Assembly (NCBI GenBank): GCA_946412245.1
Contig: CAMKGM010000016.1
Coordinates: forward strand, 1 to 54,276
Direction of reading: 5' to 3'
Source of the DNA: an uncultured Bacteroidales bacterium
GTDB lineage: Bacteria; Bacteroidota; Bacteroidia; Bacteroidales; Muribaculaceae
Length of the DNA stretch: 54,276 bases
Made by a program: the position numbers and the translations under genes. The notes beneath the pieces were generated by a model that was given only the letters and a program-made list of their open reading frames with translations, ran no database searches and was not told the origin of the DNA. Below are positions 18,564-28,613 of this stretch, one piece after another. How positions within the stretch are numbered: position 1 is the first letter of the stretch; the number at the start of each line of letters is the position of its first letter.

Positions 18564-18603
18564 TTCAAAAGGCAGAAATCTGGCTCTTAGATACTTAAAG
18601 TTT

Positions 18604-18633
18604 AGGCGGGTCCTGATCATTCAGAACCCGCCT
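18604..18633 (+). terminator. Terminator after clpB
   Basis: aggcgggt pairs with acccgcct, loop about 14 bases, followed by ttattttaatt. Confidence 0.75.
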
Positions 18634-18651
18634 TTATTTTAATTCTCAAGC

Positions 18652-18683
18652 ACTCGAATACTCGACTATTCGACTATTCGAGA
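18652..18683. repeat. Four-unit 8-bp tandem repeat beside leuB stop
   Basis: Units actcgaat, actcgact, attcgact and attcgaga. It ends two bases from the leuB stop codon (18686-18688). Confidence 0.7.
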
Positions 18684-18685
18684 TT

Positions 18686-19747
18686 TCAACTTTTCAAGAT
18701 ATGATTTACTATCCACTCCCCTACCTGGGTGGTGCCGTAGTGCGGGCCTCCGGGAGTCTGGATTTCGGGGGTGCGGACACCACTATCAATGCTCGCTGCC
18801 ACAGCACTGCGAACGGCAGCACCCTCGGCGGTGAGACCGAAGTGTTCACAGAGCATGGCCACACACAGGATTTGCGCCACAGGATTGGCAATGTTTTGTC
18901 CGGCGCCTTGCGGCCAACTGCCATGCACCGGCTCGAACAATGGTGTTCCCGTGCCCAGCGAAGCCGAGGGGAGAAGCCCCATAGATCCGCTGATGCAGGC
19001 TGCCTCATCGGTGAGAATGTCTCCAAAAGTGTTTTCGGTCACAATCACATCGAAGTAGCGAGGCTCGGCAATCATGCGCATCGAGGCATAATCAACAAAC
19101 ATATAGTCAATTGTAACCTCCGGGTATTGGGGTTCCATTTCCTGCGCAATCTGCCGCCACAAGCGGCTCGAGTCGAGAATATTGGCCTTGTCGACCACAG
19201 TGAGATGACGCTTGCGACGCATGGCGGTCTCAAAACCCACGCGCAAGATGCGCTCAATCTCCGGACGCGTATAGACACACGTGTCAAAGGCGCGGTCGTT
19301 AGTGCGTCCGCGCTCGCCAAAGTACATACCACCCGTGAGCTCGCGAATGCACACAAAGTCGGCTCCCTTGAGCAGGTCGGCGCGCAACGGTGACAGGTGT
19401 AGCAAACTATCGTAGGTGTTGATGGGCCGCACATTGGCAAACAGACCCAACTGACTACGCATGGCCAGCAAACCCTGCTCGGGACGCACCGGCGAGGTCG
19501 GGTTATTGTCATACTTCGGGTCTCCTACTGCGCTGAACAGCACGGCATCAGCGCGCTGGCACACTGCCAAGGTTTCCGGTGGGAAGGGGTCGCCCACTTC
19601 ATCAATGGCGTGAGCGCCACAAATGGCATTTTCGAATTCCACTTCGTGGCCAAACTTCTTGGCCACAGCCTGCATCACCGCCACTCCCTGGCGGCTCACC
19701 TCCGGCCCTATTCCGTCACCGGCCAGCACTGCTATCTTCAATTTCAT
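18686..19747 (-). CDS. leuB: 3-isopropylmalate dehydrogenase
   Basis: A 353-residue LeuB. The N-terminus [19 protein letters not shown], the substrate loop NVRPI, the [10 protein letters not shown] segment, [12 protein letters not shown] and [14 protein letters not shown] are classic isocitrate/isopropylmalate dehydrogenase motifs; the aspartates bind Mg2+ and the substrate. It oxidises and decarboxylates 3-isopropylmalate with NAD+ in leucine synthesis. The other leu genes (leuA, leuC, leuD) are not adjacent in this window. Confidence 0.95.
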   Translation of the reverse strand: MKLKIAVLAGDGIGPEVSRQGVAVMQAVAKKFGHEVEFENAICGAHAIDEVGDPFPPETLAVCQRADAVLFSAVGDPKYDNNPTSPVRPEQGLLAMRSQLGLFANVRPINTYDSLLHLSPLRADLLKGADFVCIRELTGGMYFGERGRTNDRAFDTCVYTRPEIERILRVGFETAMRRKRHLTVVDKANILDSSRLWRQIAQEMEPQYPEVTIDYMFVDYASMRMIAEPRYFDVIVTENTFGDILTDEAACISGSMGLLPSASLGTGTPLFEPVHGSWPQGAGQNIANPVAQILCVAMLCEHFGLTAEGAAVRSAVAASIDSGVRTPEIQTPGGPHYGTTQVGEWIVNHILKS

Positions 19748-19831
19748 GTTTTTTCGGTTTTTATCTATTATTGTTATTAAGGTGTCAACTAAAACTTATT
19801 CTCAATTCTCTAATCACTGTTAACTCCATTA

Positions 19832-19866
19832 CTGACAACTGAAAACTGATAACTGACAACTGACAT
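19832..19866. repeat. Five-unit 7-bp tandem repeat (ctgacaa type)
   Basis: Units ctgacaa, ctgaaaa, ctgataa, ctgacaa, ctgacat. They are the reverse complement of the ttttcag/ttgtcag units at 54080-54135. Confidence 0.8.
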
Positions 19867-19874
19867 CTAACTTA

Positions 19875-19908
19875 AAACAAAGACGCCATTTGCAGGCGCC
19901 TTTGTTTT
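19875..19908 (-). terminator. Terminator after rpoD
   Basis: aaaacaaagacgcc pairs with ggcgcctttgtttt with one mismatch. T-runs on both strands make it likely bidirectional. Confidence 0.75.
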
Positions 19909-19927
19909 TGCTACGATTCCACATGTC

Positions 19928-20785
19928 TTAACCCAAGTAGGCTTTCAACAACTTGCTTTTTTGGCCCTTGAGTCGGCGAATAGCCTTCTCCTTAATCTGG
20001 CGCACGCGCTCACGGGTCAGGTCAAATTTAGCGCCTATCTCTTCCAGAGTCATTTCTTGACATCCAATGCCAAAGAACATCTTGAGGATATCACGCTCAC
20101 GCGGATTCAGCTGATCAAGAGCACGATTCACCTCCTTTGACAGAGACTCTTGATTGAGCGACGAGTCGGCCATGGGTGAGTCTTCGTTGGGCAACACATC
20201 GAGCAGACTGTTGTCCTCACCGTCAACAAACGGCGCATCCACACTCACGTGGCGACCCGACACCTTCATCGTGTCGGCAATTTTTTCTACCGGAACATCG
20301 AGCTGTTCGGCGAGTTCTGCCGCCGAAGGACGACGTTCATGCTCTTGCTCAAAACGCGACAGGGCCTTGCCTATCTTGTTCAGCGAACCCACTTGATTGA
20401 GCGGCAAGCGGACGATGCGAGATTGCTCTGCCAATGCTTGAAGTATTGACTGGCGAATCCACCATACCGCATAAGAGATAAACTTGAAGCCACGCGTCTC
20501 ATCGAATTTCTGGGCTGCCTTAATAAGGCCTAAATTACCCTCATCAATCAAGTCAGGAAGACTTAATCCTTGATTTTGGTACTGTTTTGCCACCGATACA
20601 ACAAATCGAAGATTCGCGCTCACAAGTTTGTCGAGAGCAGCCTGATCACCTTGCTTGATGCGCTGAGCCAGTTCAACTTCCTCGTCGACGGTAATGAGGT
20701 CTTTACGGCCTATTTCCTGCAAGTACTTGTCGAGCGAAGCGCTCTCGCGATTGGTGATTGATTTTGTAATCTTAAGTTGTCTCAT
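19928..20785 (-). CDS. rpoD: Primary RNA polymerase sigma factor
   Basis: A 285-residue sigma-70. Region 1.1 is missing, as in Bacteroidetes primary sigma factors. Region 1.2 ([11 protein letters not shown]), region 2 ([54 protein letters not shown]), region 3 and region 4.2 ([19 protein letters not shown]) follow in order. It directs RNA polymerase to TAnnTTTG/TTTG promoters, many of which are visible in this window. Its own upstream region holds such a box at 20810-20817. Confidence 0.96.
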   Translation of the reverse strand: MRQLKITKSITNRESASLDKYLQEIGRKDLITVDEEVELAQRIKQGDQAALDKLVSANLRFVVSVAKQYQNQGLSLPDLIDEGNLGLIKAAQKFDETRGFKFISYAVWWIRQSILQALAEQSRIVRLPLNQVGSLNKIGKALSRFEQEHERRPSAAELAEQLDVPVEKIADTMKVSGRHVSVDAPFVDGEDNSLLDVLPNEDSPMADSSLNQESLSKEVNRALDQLNPRERDILKMFFGIGCQEMTLEEIGAKFDLTRERVRQIKEKAIRRLKGQKSKLLKAYLG

Positions 20786-20809
20786 TTAGATAAGTAGAGT
20801 TTAAGCACG

Positions 20810-20817
20810 CAAAGTTA
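20810..20817 (-). promoter_or_regulatory. -7 box of rpoD
   Basis: Minus-strand TAACTTTG, 25 bp upstream of the ATG. A TTTG at 20837-20834 is at a short 16-bp spacing. Confidence 0.5.
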
Positions 20818-21036
20818 CGAACTTTTTTTGAATCAAATATAATATCAGGCTCAAAAAAATTCAAAAATCGTGCCATTTTTTTGAAACAAATTTTCCTGCG
20901 ACGTCGGTATGGTTCGTTAATATGCTTGTGTATAGCAATTTATGCGCAATACTGCTCGCGGAGGTAAAATGCCGAGAATTTGCGGTGACATGTCGTGGTG
21001 CTCACGGTGTCATGTCATGTGGGGGGGGGTGAGAGG

Positions 21037-22248
21037 TTACAATTTGAAATTCAGGGGCAGTGTGTACCACACGTTCACTGGGGTGCCATTGTCGCGACCC
21101 GGCTCAAAGCGTCCCAGTTTCTTGACGGCATTGATGGCGGCCTGGTCAATTTCTGGGCTAACCGAATTGACGATTTTCACCTCGCCCACGCGGCCTTGCT
21201 TGTCCACGATGAACATGAGCAACACACGGCCCTCGGTTTTTGACTTGATGGCTTCGGGCGGATATACCAGGTTCTTCGTCACGTCGCGCAGCAATGCTGT
21301 GTCGCCTCCGGGATACATGGGCATTTGTTGCACCGTCTTGTATATCTTGATTTTGCTCTGGTCGTCATAGCCGCCCACCACCTCCTGATGTCCGTTCATG
21401 GCATAGTTGAGCGACTTTGTGGCATAAGGGAGTATGCGGTCGTAGGGGAGAGTGACTTCTACTATGCCGGCAGCTCCGGGCGCTATGGAGTATTTTGGAA
21501 AAAAGAATGTAATGGAGTCGGTGTCTATTCTGAAGTTGTCCGGCACGAATGGCGCGTTTTTGTAGTCCTCCCACAGGAAGTCCCACATTTCGGCGTCGGC
21601 TTGCAGGTCGGCCGCAATCACGTTTTCAAGCCCTGGCGTGAAGCACTCCTCGGTGGTGAGAAGCCTATCATACTCCAAATCGTAGTTCAAGAAATAACTG
21701 CCCACCAGCACGCTGGCACCGGTGCCGCCGCCATAATACTGGTCTTGAGCTATCTCAAATCCAATCATTGCGGGGTTAAGCCGGTATACCGTCACGTTCA
21801 TTATGTCCTTAAGGCAGTACTCGGGGTCATCGTCAACAATGCCCGCCACGCGTTGTGCTTTTTCGCTGAATCGGCACTGAGTGCGATGCTCCACAATGTC
21901 GTTGATGCTTGAGGGCCGATAGGTAACCTGGCCTGTTTCAAAATCGGTGACGGCAAATTTGTCAAGCAGCACGTTTTGCAATATGGTGGCCTCTTTGCCG
22001 TTAATACGCAAAGGCCAGTCAATGGTGAAGGAGTTGTCGCTATATCCGTTACTGAATCCCTTGTCGCTTTCCGGCACCCGATAGTAGGCCGGAGCATCAA
22101 TGTGCTCGCAAGTGAGTTGCATGCCGTTTTCAGTGATTAATCTAATGCCCGATTTGGGCTGCGAGTTAACGGGCAATGTTTGCGCTGCGGCAAGCGAAGT
22201 GCCCATGGCTAAAGCTATACTTAAGATGACTGCGGTTCTTTTCATCAT
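21037..22248 (-). CDS. DUF3298-like protein with C-terminal TonB domain
   Basis: A 403-residue secreted or periplasmic protein with a signal peptide (ILSIALAMGTSLAAAQ). The middle (about 150-300) has the pattern of DUF3298/RsiV-like domains (YYGGGTGASVLVGSYFLNYD, then FRIDTDSITFFFPKYSIAPGAAG). Residues about 310-403 are a TonB_C domain (YPPEAIKSKTEGRVLLMFIVDKQGRVGEVKIV to the end). TonB_C normally couples the inner-membrane ExbBD motor to outer-membrane receptors, but here there is no long Pro-rich linker and the N-terminal signal appears cleavable, so the role is unclear. Single gene; a 9-base G run lies just after the stop at 21021-21029. Confidence 0.75.
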   Translation of the reverse strand: MMKRTAVILSIALAMGTSLAAAQTLPVNSQPKSGIRLITENGMQLTCEHIDAPAYYRVPESDKGFSNGYSDNSFTIDWPLRINGKEATILQNVLLDKFAVTDFETGQVTYRPSSINDIVEHRTQCRFSEKAQRVAGIVDDDPEYCLKDIMNVTVYRLNPAMIGFEIAQDQYYGGGTGASVLVGSYFLNYDLEYDRLLTTEECFTPGLENVIAADLQADAEMWDFLWEDYKNAPFVPDNFRIDTDSITFFFPKYSIAPGAAGIVEVTLPYDRILPYATKSLNYAMNGHQEVVGGYDDQSKIKIYKTVQQMPMYPGGDTALLRDVTKNLVYPPEAIKSKTEGRVLLMFIVDKQGRVGEVKIVNSVSPEIDQAAINAVKKLGRFEPGRDNGTPVNVWYTLPLNFKL

Positions 22249-22278
22249 AACTATGAGGTTTTAACGGTTTTCAAATCA

Positions 22279-22286
22279 CAAATATA
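22279..22286 (-). promoter_or_regulatory. -7 box of DUF3298-TonB gene
   Basis: Minus-strand TATATTTG, 31 bp upstream of the ATG at 22248. Confidence 0.45.
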
Positions 22287-22326
22287 GCACTTCCTGCAAA
22301 AAAATGCAACACCGGGCACAAAAAAA

Positions 22327-22360
22327 CAGGACCGCGTCGCTACGAGAGCGTGCGGTCCTG
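22327..22360 (-). terminator. Terminator after degP
   Basis: A 9-bp stem (caggaccgc with gcggtcctg) plus an internal stem, followed on the minus strand by seven Ts. Confidence 0.85.
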
Positions 22361-22411
22361 CATGTGCTTATCAGTGTGTTACCGGCACAACATGCCGGCT
22401 GAGTCTAAAAA

Positions 22412-23938
22412 TCATTCATCGGCGAGATCCACTGCGCAGTATTCCTTCTTGCCGGTGGGATAGATTCCGGTGATGAACATCACCTTGTCAGAGTCGCCCG
22501 AGCGCATAATCTCGTTGTAGATGTCTTCCACATCTTCCTTGCTGTTCACGGGAGTGCCGTTGATGCTGGTAATCACCAGTCCATTCTTGATGCCAGCACG
22601 TTTGAACTTGCCGTCGACAATGCCGCTCACCTTCACACCGCGCGAGATGTTCAGGTTATCTTTCTCCTCGGCCGTGAGTTTCTGGAATGCACAACCCAGC
22701 GAGGTGAAGTCGCTACTCTTGGTAATCTTGGTCGTACCCTGGTCGTTCTTGAAGGTGACCGTGGTAGTGCGCAGCTTGTTGTCGCGATAATAAGCGAGTG
22801 TAGCCTTGTCGCCTGGACGCAGCTTGTTCATCTCTTCCTGCATCTCGCCGCTATTCTTCACGGGAGCGCCATTGAGCTTCACAATCACATCGCCCTCTTG
22901 CAGGCCGGCCTCCTTGGCAGCGCTCAGGTCATTGACCTTGGCCACATAGATACCCTCCTTGGTAGCGGTAATGCCGTGTTCCTTAGCACTCTCAGCGTCG
23001 AGCTCCTTGTACTGGATACCCAGCACAGCGCGCTGCACGGTGCCATATTGCTTAATGTCGGTGATTATCTTCTTCACAATGTTACTGGGCACGGCAAACG
23101 ACAGGCCTGCGTAGTTACCCGTCTGCGAGAAAATCATGGTGTTGATGCCAATGAGTTCGCCACTGGTGTTCACCAGTGCGCCGCCACTGTTGCCGGGATT
23201 CACGGCAGCATCGTGCTGAATAAAGGTCTTGATGCCCACGCTGGAGTTCTCCGAAACACCGCGGCCCTTGGCACTGATAATGCCGGCAGTTACGGTAGAG
23301 TTCAAACCGAAGGGGTTACCCACGGCCAGTGCCCACTCGCCCACCTTCACCTCGTCGCTATTGCCAAAGGTGATGGGCGACAGGTCGGTGGCCGAAATCT
23401 TGATGAGCGCAAGGTCGGTGGTGGCATCGGTACCTATCACGCGCGCGTTATATTCACTATTGTCATTGAGCGTCACAGTGAGCTTTTCAGCGCCATCCAC
23501 CACATGATTGTTGGTCACGATATAGCCGTCGTCGCTAATAATCACACCCGAGCCCGAGCCACGAAGTTGCGGCTTCGACTCGCCTTTAGGTTGCTGTTGC
23601 TGCTTGCGCTGGCCGCCATTGCCTCCCCAACCGGGACCAAAGAAGAATTCAAACGGATCCCAGTCGTCGCTGCCACCAAAGAATTGCTGCTGACGCGAGG
23701 TGCCATAGTTCTTGATGCTCACCACACTGTTCACAGTGCTCTCGGCTGCACGGCTAAAGTCGGGATACGAACGCAGCAGTCCAGGTTCGCGGTGCACTGC
23801 GGTTTTCACAAAGTTCTCAACAGGTGCTGTAGACTCACCCACATACAGGTCTTGATTCTCATCTTGAGCAGTTGCCGCCGTCATGCACAGCAGCACACCG
23901 CCTGTAATTGTAAGAATGTTCTTTTTAATTTGCTTCAT
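22412..23938 (-). CDS. degP: Periplasmic serine protease DegP/HtrA
   Basis: A 508-residue Do-type protease with signal peptide. The trypsin-like domain shows the triad H145 (TNNHVV), D175 (TDLALIKI) and S251 (NPGNSGG). A Gln/Gly-rich loop with a phenylalanine cluster (residues 85-120) is the LA loop. Two PDZ domains follow (about 300-385 and 415-500). It degrades or refolds misfolded envelope proteins in the periplasm. Monocistronic, with a -7 box at 24011-24018 and a strong terminator. Confidence 0.95.
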   Translation of the reverse strand: MKQIKKNILTITGGVLLCMTAATAQDENQDLYVGESTAPVENFVKTAVHREPGLLRSYPDFSRAAESTVNSVVSIKNYGTSRQQQFFGGSDDWDPFEFFFGPGWGGNGGQRKQQQQPKGESKPQLRGSGSGVIISDDGYIVTNNHVVDGAEKLTVTLNDNSEYNARVIGTDATTDLALIKISATDLSPITFGNSDEVKVGEWALAVGNPFGLNSTVTAGIISAKGRGVSENSSVGIKTFIQHDAAVNPGNSGGALVNTSGELIGINTMIFSQTGNYAGLSFAVPSNIVKKIITDIKQYGTVQRAVLGIQYKELDAESAKEHGITATKEGIYVAKVNDLSAAKEAGLQEGDVIVKLNGAPVKNSGEMQEEMNKLRPGDKATLAYYRDNKLRTTTVTFKNDQGTTKITKSSDFTSLGCAFQKLTAEEKDNLNISRGVKVSGIVDGKFKRAGIKNGLVITSINGTPVNSKEDVEDIYNEIMRSGDSDKVMFITGIYPTGKKEYCAVDLADE

Positions 23939-24010
23939 AATACTATAATGTTAAAATTTGAGTCAGTTTTAATATTTCAATCGTTAAAATTAACTTTTCA
24001 AACGACACCC

Positions 24011-24018
24011 CAAAAGTA
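24011..24018 (-). promoter_or_regulatory. -7 box of degP; AT-rich gap to 24377
   Basis: Minus-strand TACTTTTG, 73 bp upstream of the degP ATG. The rest of the divergent 24019-24377 stretch is A+T-rich; no clear TAnnTTTG box was seen for the rightward gene. Confidence 0.45.
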
Positions 24019-24377
24019 CATCTTTATTTTGCAAAAACAATAGCCGGAGCCCCTATTTTAAACTAATTTAATAGGATTTTTCGCACTTTTCATATTCTTT
24101 AAAACTGCCATTGACGAAATAAACACTTTTGTACATTTAAATGATAGCCAACCCAGAAAATAAACTCTTGTGCTCTTTTCCTATAAATAAAAGGTGTGAG
24201 TTTTGGCAAACAGAGAAATATAAAGAGAAATTCAACAAAATCTCATAATTTATTTACAAAAAAGTTTGACAAAAGAAAAATTATTACTAATTTTATGGGC
24301 AAATTTAACAACTATTACTTCTATCTGTATTCTACTTGCGATTTATTCACATATTTATTCACTTAAAAATCAGACCT

Positions 24378-27300
24378 ATGAGACAAAAGTTACTGTTTAC
24401 TCTTGTTGCTCTAGCTTTAGGGGCTTTCTCGTCCTTGAATGCTCAGAACAGCCTGACAGTGTATGATGGCGGAGCCACAAGTGCTTACGTCCCTGTCTAT
24501 GGATTCTATGCTGATGCCTACCAAAAGGTAGATATGATCATGCCGGCGGCAGACCTCAGCGAGATGGAAGGTGGTACGATTACCAACATCACTTGGTATC
24601 TTGCCACGCCTGCCGAAGCAGTCTGGGGTGGAAACTTCCAGATTTACCTCAAAGAAGTGGCCGAGACAACTCCCACAGCCTATGCCGACGTGACAGACGC
24701 CACACTCGTCTATGAGGGTCCCCTCGATGGCACAGCCGAGAAACTGAGCATCGAGCTCACTACTCCTTACACCTATCAAGGTGGCAATCTGCTCATTGCT
24801 GTTCGTCAAACCGAAAAGGGTACCTACAAGAGTGCCACTTTCAAAGGCTCAGAAGTTGCTGGCGCTGCCCTGCAAGGTTACAGCTACAACTCAATCGACG
24901 CTGTTAACCAGTACGTGCGCGACTTCCTGCCCCACACCATGTTTGACTTCACTCCGGGCAGCGGTGTTGTTTACTACAAGCCCAAGAACCTGCAGGTGAC
25001 CAACATTGGCACCAATGCAGCCACACTCACTTGGGAACCCGGTGACAACGAAACCTCTTGGAACATTGAGTATAAGAAGTCAGCCGGTGAAGAGTGGACC
25101 GCTCTTGGCGCCGCTACTACCACCAGCTACACGCTCGAAGACCTTGCCAATGCAACTCCTTATGATGTGCGTGTACAATCCGACTACGGCGATGGCAACC
25201 TCAGCGGCTGGGTACAGACTTCATTTACAACATTGGCTTGTGAAGAAAGCGATATGGGCGAAGTTGAGTACACCCTCACCGACACCTATGGTGATGGTTG
25301 GAACGGCAGTGGCAAACTCCAGATTTGCTATGCAGGAACCAATGTTGTGGTTCAAGAACTTGCTTTACCCTCAGGCAAGAGTGCTGAAGGCACTTTCAAA
25401 CTATGCTACGGCGTTGACTACGACCTCAATTGGGTGGGTGGCACTTACACCTATGAGAATGGCTTTGTGCTCACTGGTCCTGAAGGCGAAACCATCTATG
25501 AATTCGCTGGTACCGGATCAAGCACTGGCCCATCTCTGACTGCTGGTACACTCGTTACCTTCCAGATTCACATGAACACTTGCCCGCGTCCCACCAATCT
25601 TGCAGCAAGCAATGTTACCTATAACAGCGCTACCATCACCTGGACTCCCGGCAATGATGAGCAAGACCTGTTTGAGGTAGCCTACGGCGCCAAGGGCTTC
25701 GATCCCGAGACTGCAACTCCCATTCAAGTTAACGCTGCTACAATCGACCTCACCGAGTTGGCCGAAAATGCCGCTTACGATGTGTATGTACGCAGCATCT
25801 GCACCGCCGACGATCACAGCCGCTGGAGCAATGTGTTCACATTCACCACTCCGCTGCGCTTCCCCTTGCCCGTTGATCTTGAAATCAACAACATCACCGC
25901 CAAGAGCGCTAACGCTACTTGGGGTGGCGATGCTCAGGCTTACAACTTCCGCTATCGTCTCAAGACTACTCTTGACGAAAACTTCGAGTACAACGGCGAC
26001 GAGCTTCCTGCTGGATGGGTTCCTGCTAACCTCACCAACAAAGACGCTGATGGCGACGGACACTCATGGCAAGTTCTTAAGATTACAAACTGGAACTTGA
26101 GTGGTACTACACTTACCGCTGCTGATGGTGACTACTGCATCGTATCAGAGTCAAAAACAATTGAAGGTAGCACTGCAGTAACTGGTGACAACTGGCTTAT
26201 CAGCTCGGAGGTTGATTTGGGTGGAACTCTTGAGGTTTCGTCTGCTGACCTCGGCGCTAACTATGCTGAGAGTTTCAGCGTAATGGTTTCTACAACTGGC
26301 ACCGCTCCTGAAGACTTCGTTTCACTTGGAACAGTGAATACTCCTGGCGAGTTGAACACATGGCTGAAGTCTGAGTTTGACCTGAGTGCTTACGAGGGAC
26401 AGACTGGCTATGTAGCCATCCGTCACCAGCCAAATGGCAGCACAGGTTACATCCTCATGATCGACGCACTCAAGATCGTTTCTGAGTCAGCTGGCGCTGA
26501 GTGGATTTATGTTAACAACGTTAATCCTCCTGTTGCAATGGAAGGCTTGACTCCTGGTACAACTTATGAGGCTCAGGTACAGGGTGTCTACGAAGATGGT
26601 AACTCCTTGTGGACCGATGTCGTCAACTTCACCACACTGGCCGCCGATGCAATGCCCGAGAACCTTGCCATCACTGAGGTGACCGCTACCTCGGCCAAGG
26701 CTGAGTGGATTGGCTCGCAAGACTCTTACAACCTGCGCTACCGCACAGCTGCTGTCTTGAATGGTGTTAACGAAGACTTCACTGGTTATGAAACAGGTGC
26801 TGTTCCCACTGGCTGGACACTCATCGACGCCGACGGCGACGGACAGAACTGGTATGTATGGAACCTCACTCTCGATGATGGTACTACTCAAGTTACCTTC
26901 TCTTCTAACAGCTACATCAACCAGGTGGGCGCTCTGACTCCCGACGACTGGGCAATCACTCCACAAGGCAAACTCGGCGCTCAAGTGAGCTTCGACGCAT
27001 GGGGACAGGATCCCAGCTATGCTGCCGAACACTTCCAGGTATATGTTAGCACTACTGGCACCGAAATTGCCGACTTCACTCCCATCTCGGATGAAATCGA
27101 AGCAACTGGCGTTCAGACCACTTATACCTTCGACCTTGGTGAGAATGCCGGCAAGATGGGTTACATCGCTATCCGCCACTTCAACTGCACCGACCAGTAC
27201 ATCCTGAACATCACCAACTTCTACATGGCTGGTGAGACTCCCGATGTTCCTGCTGGCGAATGGATTGTACTCAACAATGTCACCTCTCCTGCAACTATCA

Positions 27301-27938
27301 CCGGTCTCAAGCCCGCTACCGACTATGAGGCACAAGTTCAGGGTATTGTAAACCGTGACACCGAATGGACTAACAGCGTGTTCTTCACCACACTCGAGGG
27401 CGAACCCGAGGTTAAGTACTACATCACCGGCGGATTCAACGGATGGAACGCTGAAACTCCTGAAGAGATTGGCGAGGGTGGTGTTGACATCACTGCTGTT
27501 GAAGATCCTGCTGACGAGTTCTGCCTCGACTTCAAGCTCCTCACCCCGGGTGAGAATGACTGGATCTGGATTGGCGGTATCAACGAAAATGCCGATCAAG
27601 GCATCAACTACTTCGCTATTACCGACGAAATGATGACAACTGCTACTGAAATCGACCTCTATCCCGGTGAGGAAGGTTGGAACTTCCGTCTGCCCGCAGC
27701 CGGTAAATACAACATCTCACTGGTTAAGGAACCGACCAAGGATCCTATCGCAGGTGTGAAGATGGTTGTCACCAAGAAGACCAATGTCGGTGTCAATGAC
27801 ATCATTGGTAAGGCTGTTGCCGGTGTGAAGTACTACAACCTGGCCGGTGTCGAGAGCGACAAGCCCTTCGACGGCGTGAACGTAGTGGTTACTACTTACA
27901 CCGACGGCACCAAGGCTGCCAGCAAAGTTATCAAATAA
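24378..27938 (+). CDS. Large secreted Fn3/cleaved-adhesin-domain protein
   Basis: About 1186 residues from the ATG at 24378, which gives a clean signal peptide (MRQKLLFTLVALALGAFSSLNAQ); the upstream in-frame ATG is less suitable. Approximate order: N-terminal beta domain (23-195), Fn3 (200-288, NLQVTNIGTNAATLTWEPG), a DTYGDGWNGS domain (298-398), Fn3 (400-493), then two Fn3-like modules each carrying a cleaved-adhesin/MAM-like insert (GDGHSWQVLKITN with DNWLISSEVDLGG, and GDGQNWYVWNL with DDWAITPQGKLG), a SusE-like carbohydrate-binding-type domain (YYITGGFNGWN, about 1011-1118) and a conserved C-terminal tail. It is probably exported and surface-exposed, binding a glycan or protein; the ligand is unknown. 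Followed by a strong terminator. Confidence 0.8.
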   Translation: MRQKLLFTLVALALGAFSSLNAQNSLTVYDGGATSAYVPVYGFYADAYQKVDMIMPAADLSEMEGGTITNITWYLATPAEAVWGGNFQIYLKEVAETTPTAYADVTDATLVYEGPLDGTAEKLSIELTTPYTYQGGNLLIAVRQTEKGTYKSATFKGSEVAGAALQGYSYNSIDAVNQYVRDFLPHTMFDFTPGSGVVYYKPKNLQVTNIGTNAATLTWEPGDNETSWNIEYKKSAGEEWTALGAATTTSYTLEDLANATPYDVRVQSDYGDGNLSGWVQTSFTTLACEESDMGEVEYTLTDTYGDGWNGSGKLQICYAGTNVVVQELALPSGKSAEGTFKLCYGVDYDLNWVGGTYTYENGFVLTGPEGETIYEFAGTGSSTGPSLTAGTLVTFQIHMNTCPRPTNLAASNVTYNSATITWTPGNDEQDLFEVAYGAKGFDPETATPIQVNAATIDLTELAENAAYDVYVRSICTADDHSRWSNVFTFTTPLRFPLPVDLEINNITAKSANATWGGDAQAYNFRYRLKTTLDENFEYNGDELPAGWVPANLTNKDADGDGHSWQVLKITNWNLSGTTLTAADGDYCIVSESKTIEGSTAVTGDNWLISSEVDLGGTLEVSSADLGANYAESFSVMVSTTGTAPEDFVSLGTVNTPGELNTWLKSEFDLSAYEGQTGYVAIRHQPNGSTGYILMIDALKIVSESAGAEWIYVNNVNPPVAMEGLTPGTTYEAQVQGVYEDGNSLWTDVVNFTTLAADAMPENLAITEVTATSAKAEWIGSQDSYNLRYRTAAVLNGVNEDFTGYETGAVPTGWTLIDADGDGQNWYVWNLTLDDGTTQVTFSSNSYINQVGALTPDDWAITPQGKLGAQVSFDAWGQDPSYAAEHFQVYVSTTGTEIADFTPISDEIEATGVQTTYTFDLGENAGKMGYIAIRHFNCTDQYILNITNFYMAGETPDVPAGEWIVLNNVTSPATITGLKPATDYEAQVQGIVNRDTEWTNSVFFTTLEGEPEVKYYITGGFNGWNAETPEEIGEGGVDITAVEDPADEFCLDFKLLTPGENDWIWIGGINENADQGINYFAITDEMMTTATEIDLYPGEEGWNFRLPAAGKYNISLVKEPTKDPIAGVKMVVTKKTNVGVNDIIGKAVAGVKYYNLAGVESDKPFDGVNVVVTTYTDGTKAASKVIK

Positions 27939-27970
27939 GAAATCTCTTTTTGAATAACTCCTATAAAAAA

Positions 27971-28000
27971 AACTCTCGCCGATAGGGCGAGAGTTTTTTT
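27971..28000 (+). terminator. Strong terminator after adhesin-like gene
   Basis: aactctcgcc pairs with ggcgagagtt, 5-base loop, then a run of Ts. Confidence 0.93.
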
Positions 28001-28127
28001 GTTTTGCCATGAATAATAAACTGCTAACTCACCCCCAGGATGAGGTTGACAAGGGCACACAAGGTACTTGCTGAGAGATTTTGATAAAAAAAACAGTTGT
28101 ATTTAATCGATTATGAAAATTTACTTG

Positions 28128-28135
28128 TAATTTTG
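28128..28135 (+). promoter_or_regulatory. -7 box of rnpB
   Basis: TAATTTTG, 52 bp upstream of the start of the RNase P RNA helix P1, leaving a short 5' extension to be trimmed. Confidence 0.5.
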
Positions 28136-28186
28136 CGACAATAAAAACCAATTCGGTCACTTGATTGACCCATTTGAGACTAAAAT

Positions 28187-28571
28187 AGCAGCAGGACGGC
28201 TTGTCGCTCGTGAAGGTGCTTGCACCCGACCGAGAGGAAAGTCCGGGCAACACAGAGCATCACATTTCCTAACGGGAAGCCGGGGGCGACCTCGGGGTTA
28301 AGGTGACAGAGAATAACCGCCGCAGAGCGTCGCGACGCACAGCGGCAAGGGTGAAAAGGCGAGGTAAGAGCTCACCGGGCCCCACGGCGACATGGGGTGC
28401 CGCACCACCTGTGAGTTGCAAGGTCAAGTATACCGGCATCTAAGGGCTGCTCGTCCATTGTCGGGGGGTAGACTGCTATACTGCGTCAGCAATGCCGCAG
28501 ACAGATAAATGACAGGCCTCGGCGGTAATTTTGCCCGCCGTGACAGAACCCGGCTTACAGTCCTGCTGCAT
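28187..28571 (+). ncRNA. rnpB: RNase P RNA, bacterial type A
   Basis: Closing helix P1 is gcagcaggac (28188-28197) with gtcctgctgc (28560-28569). Universally conserved core segments are present: gaggaaagtccgggc near the 5' end and acagaacccggcttaca near the 3' end. Length of about 385 nt is normal. The RNA is the catalytic part of RNase P, which removes tRNA 5' leaders. A T-run directly after P1 serves as terminator. Confidence 0.95.
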
Positions 28572-28613
28572 TTTTTATTTTGAAAAGATAACAACATTCA
28601 TCAGAACACGGCA

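Noticed and set aside
21021-21029. Run of nine G as a possible phase-variation switch
   Set aside because: It lies after the stop codon of the neighbouring gene and not in a coding region or promoter.
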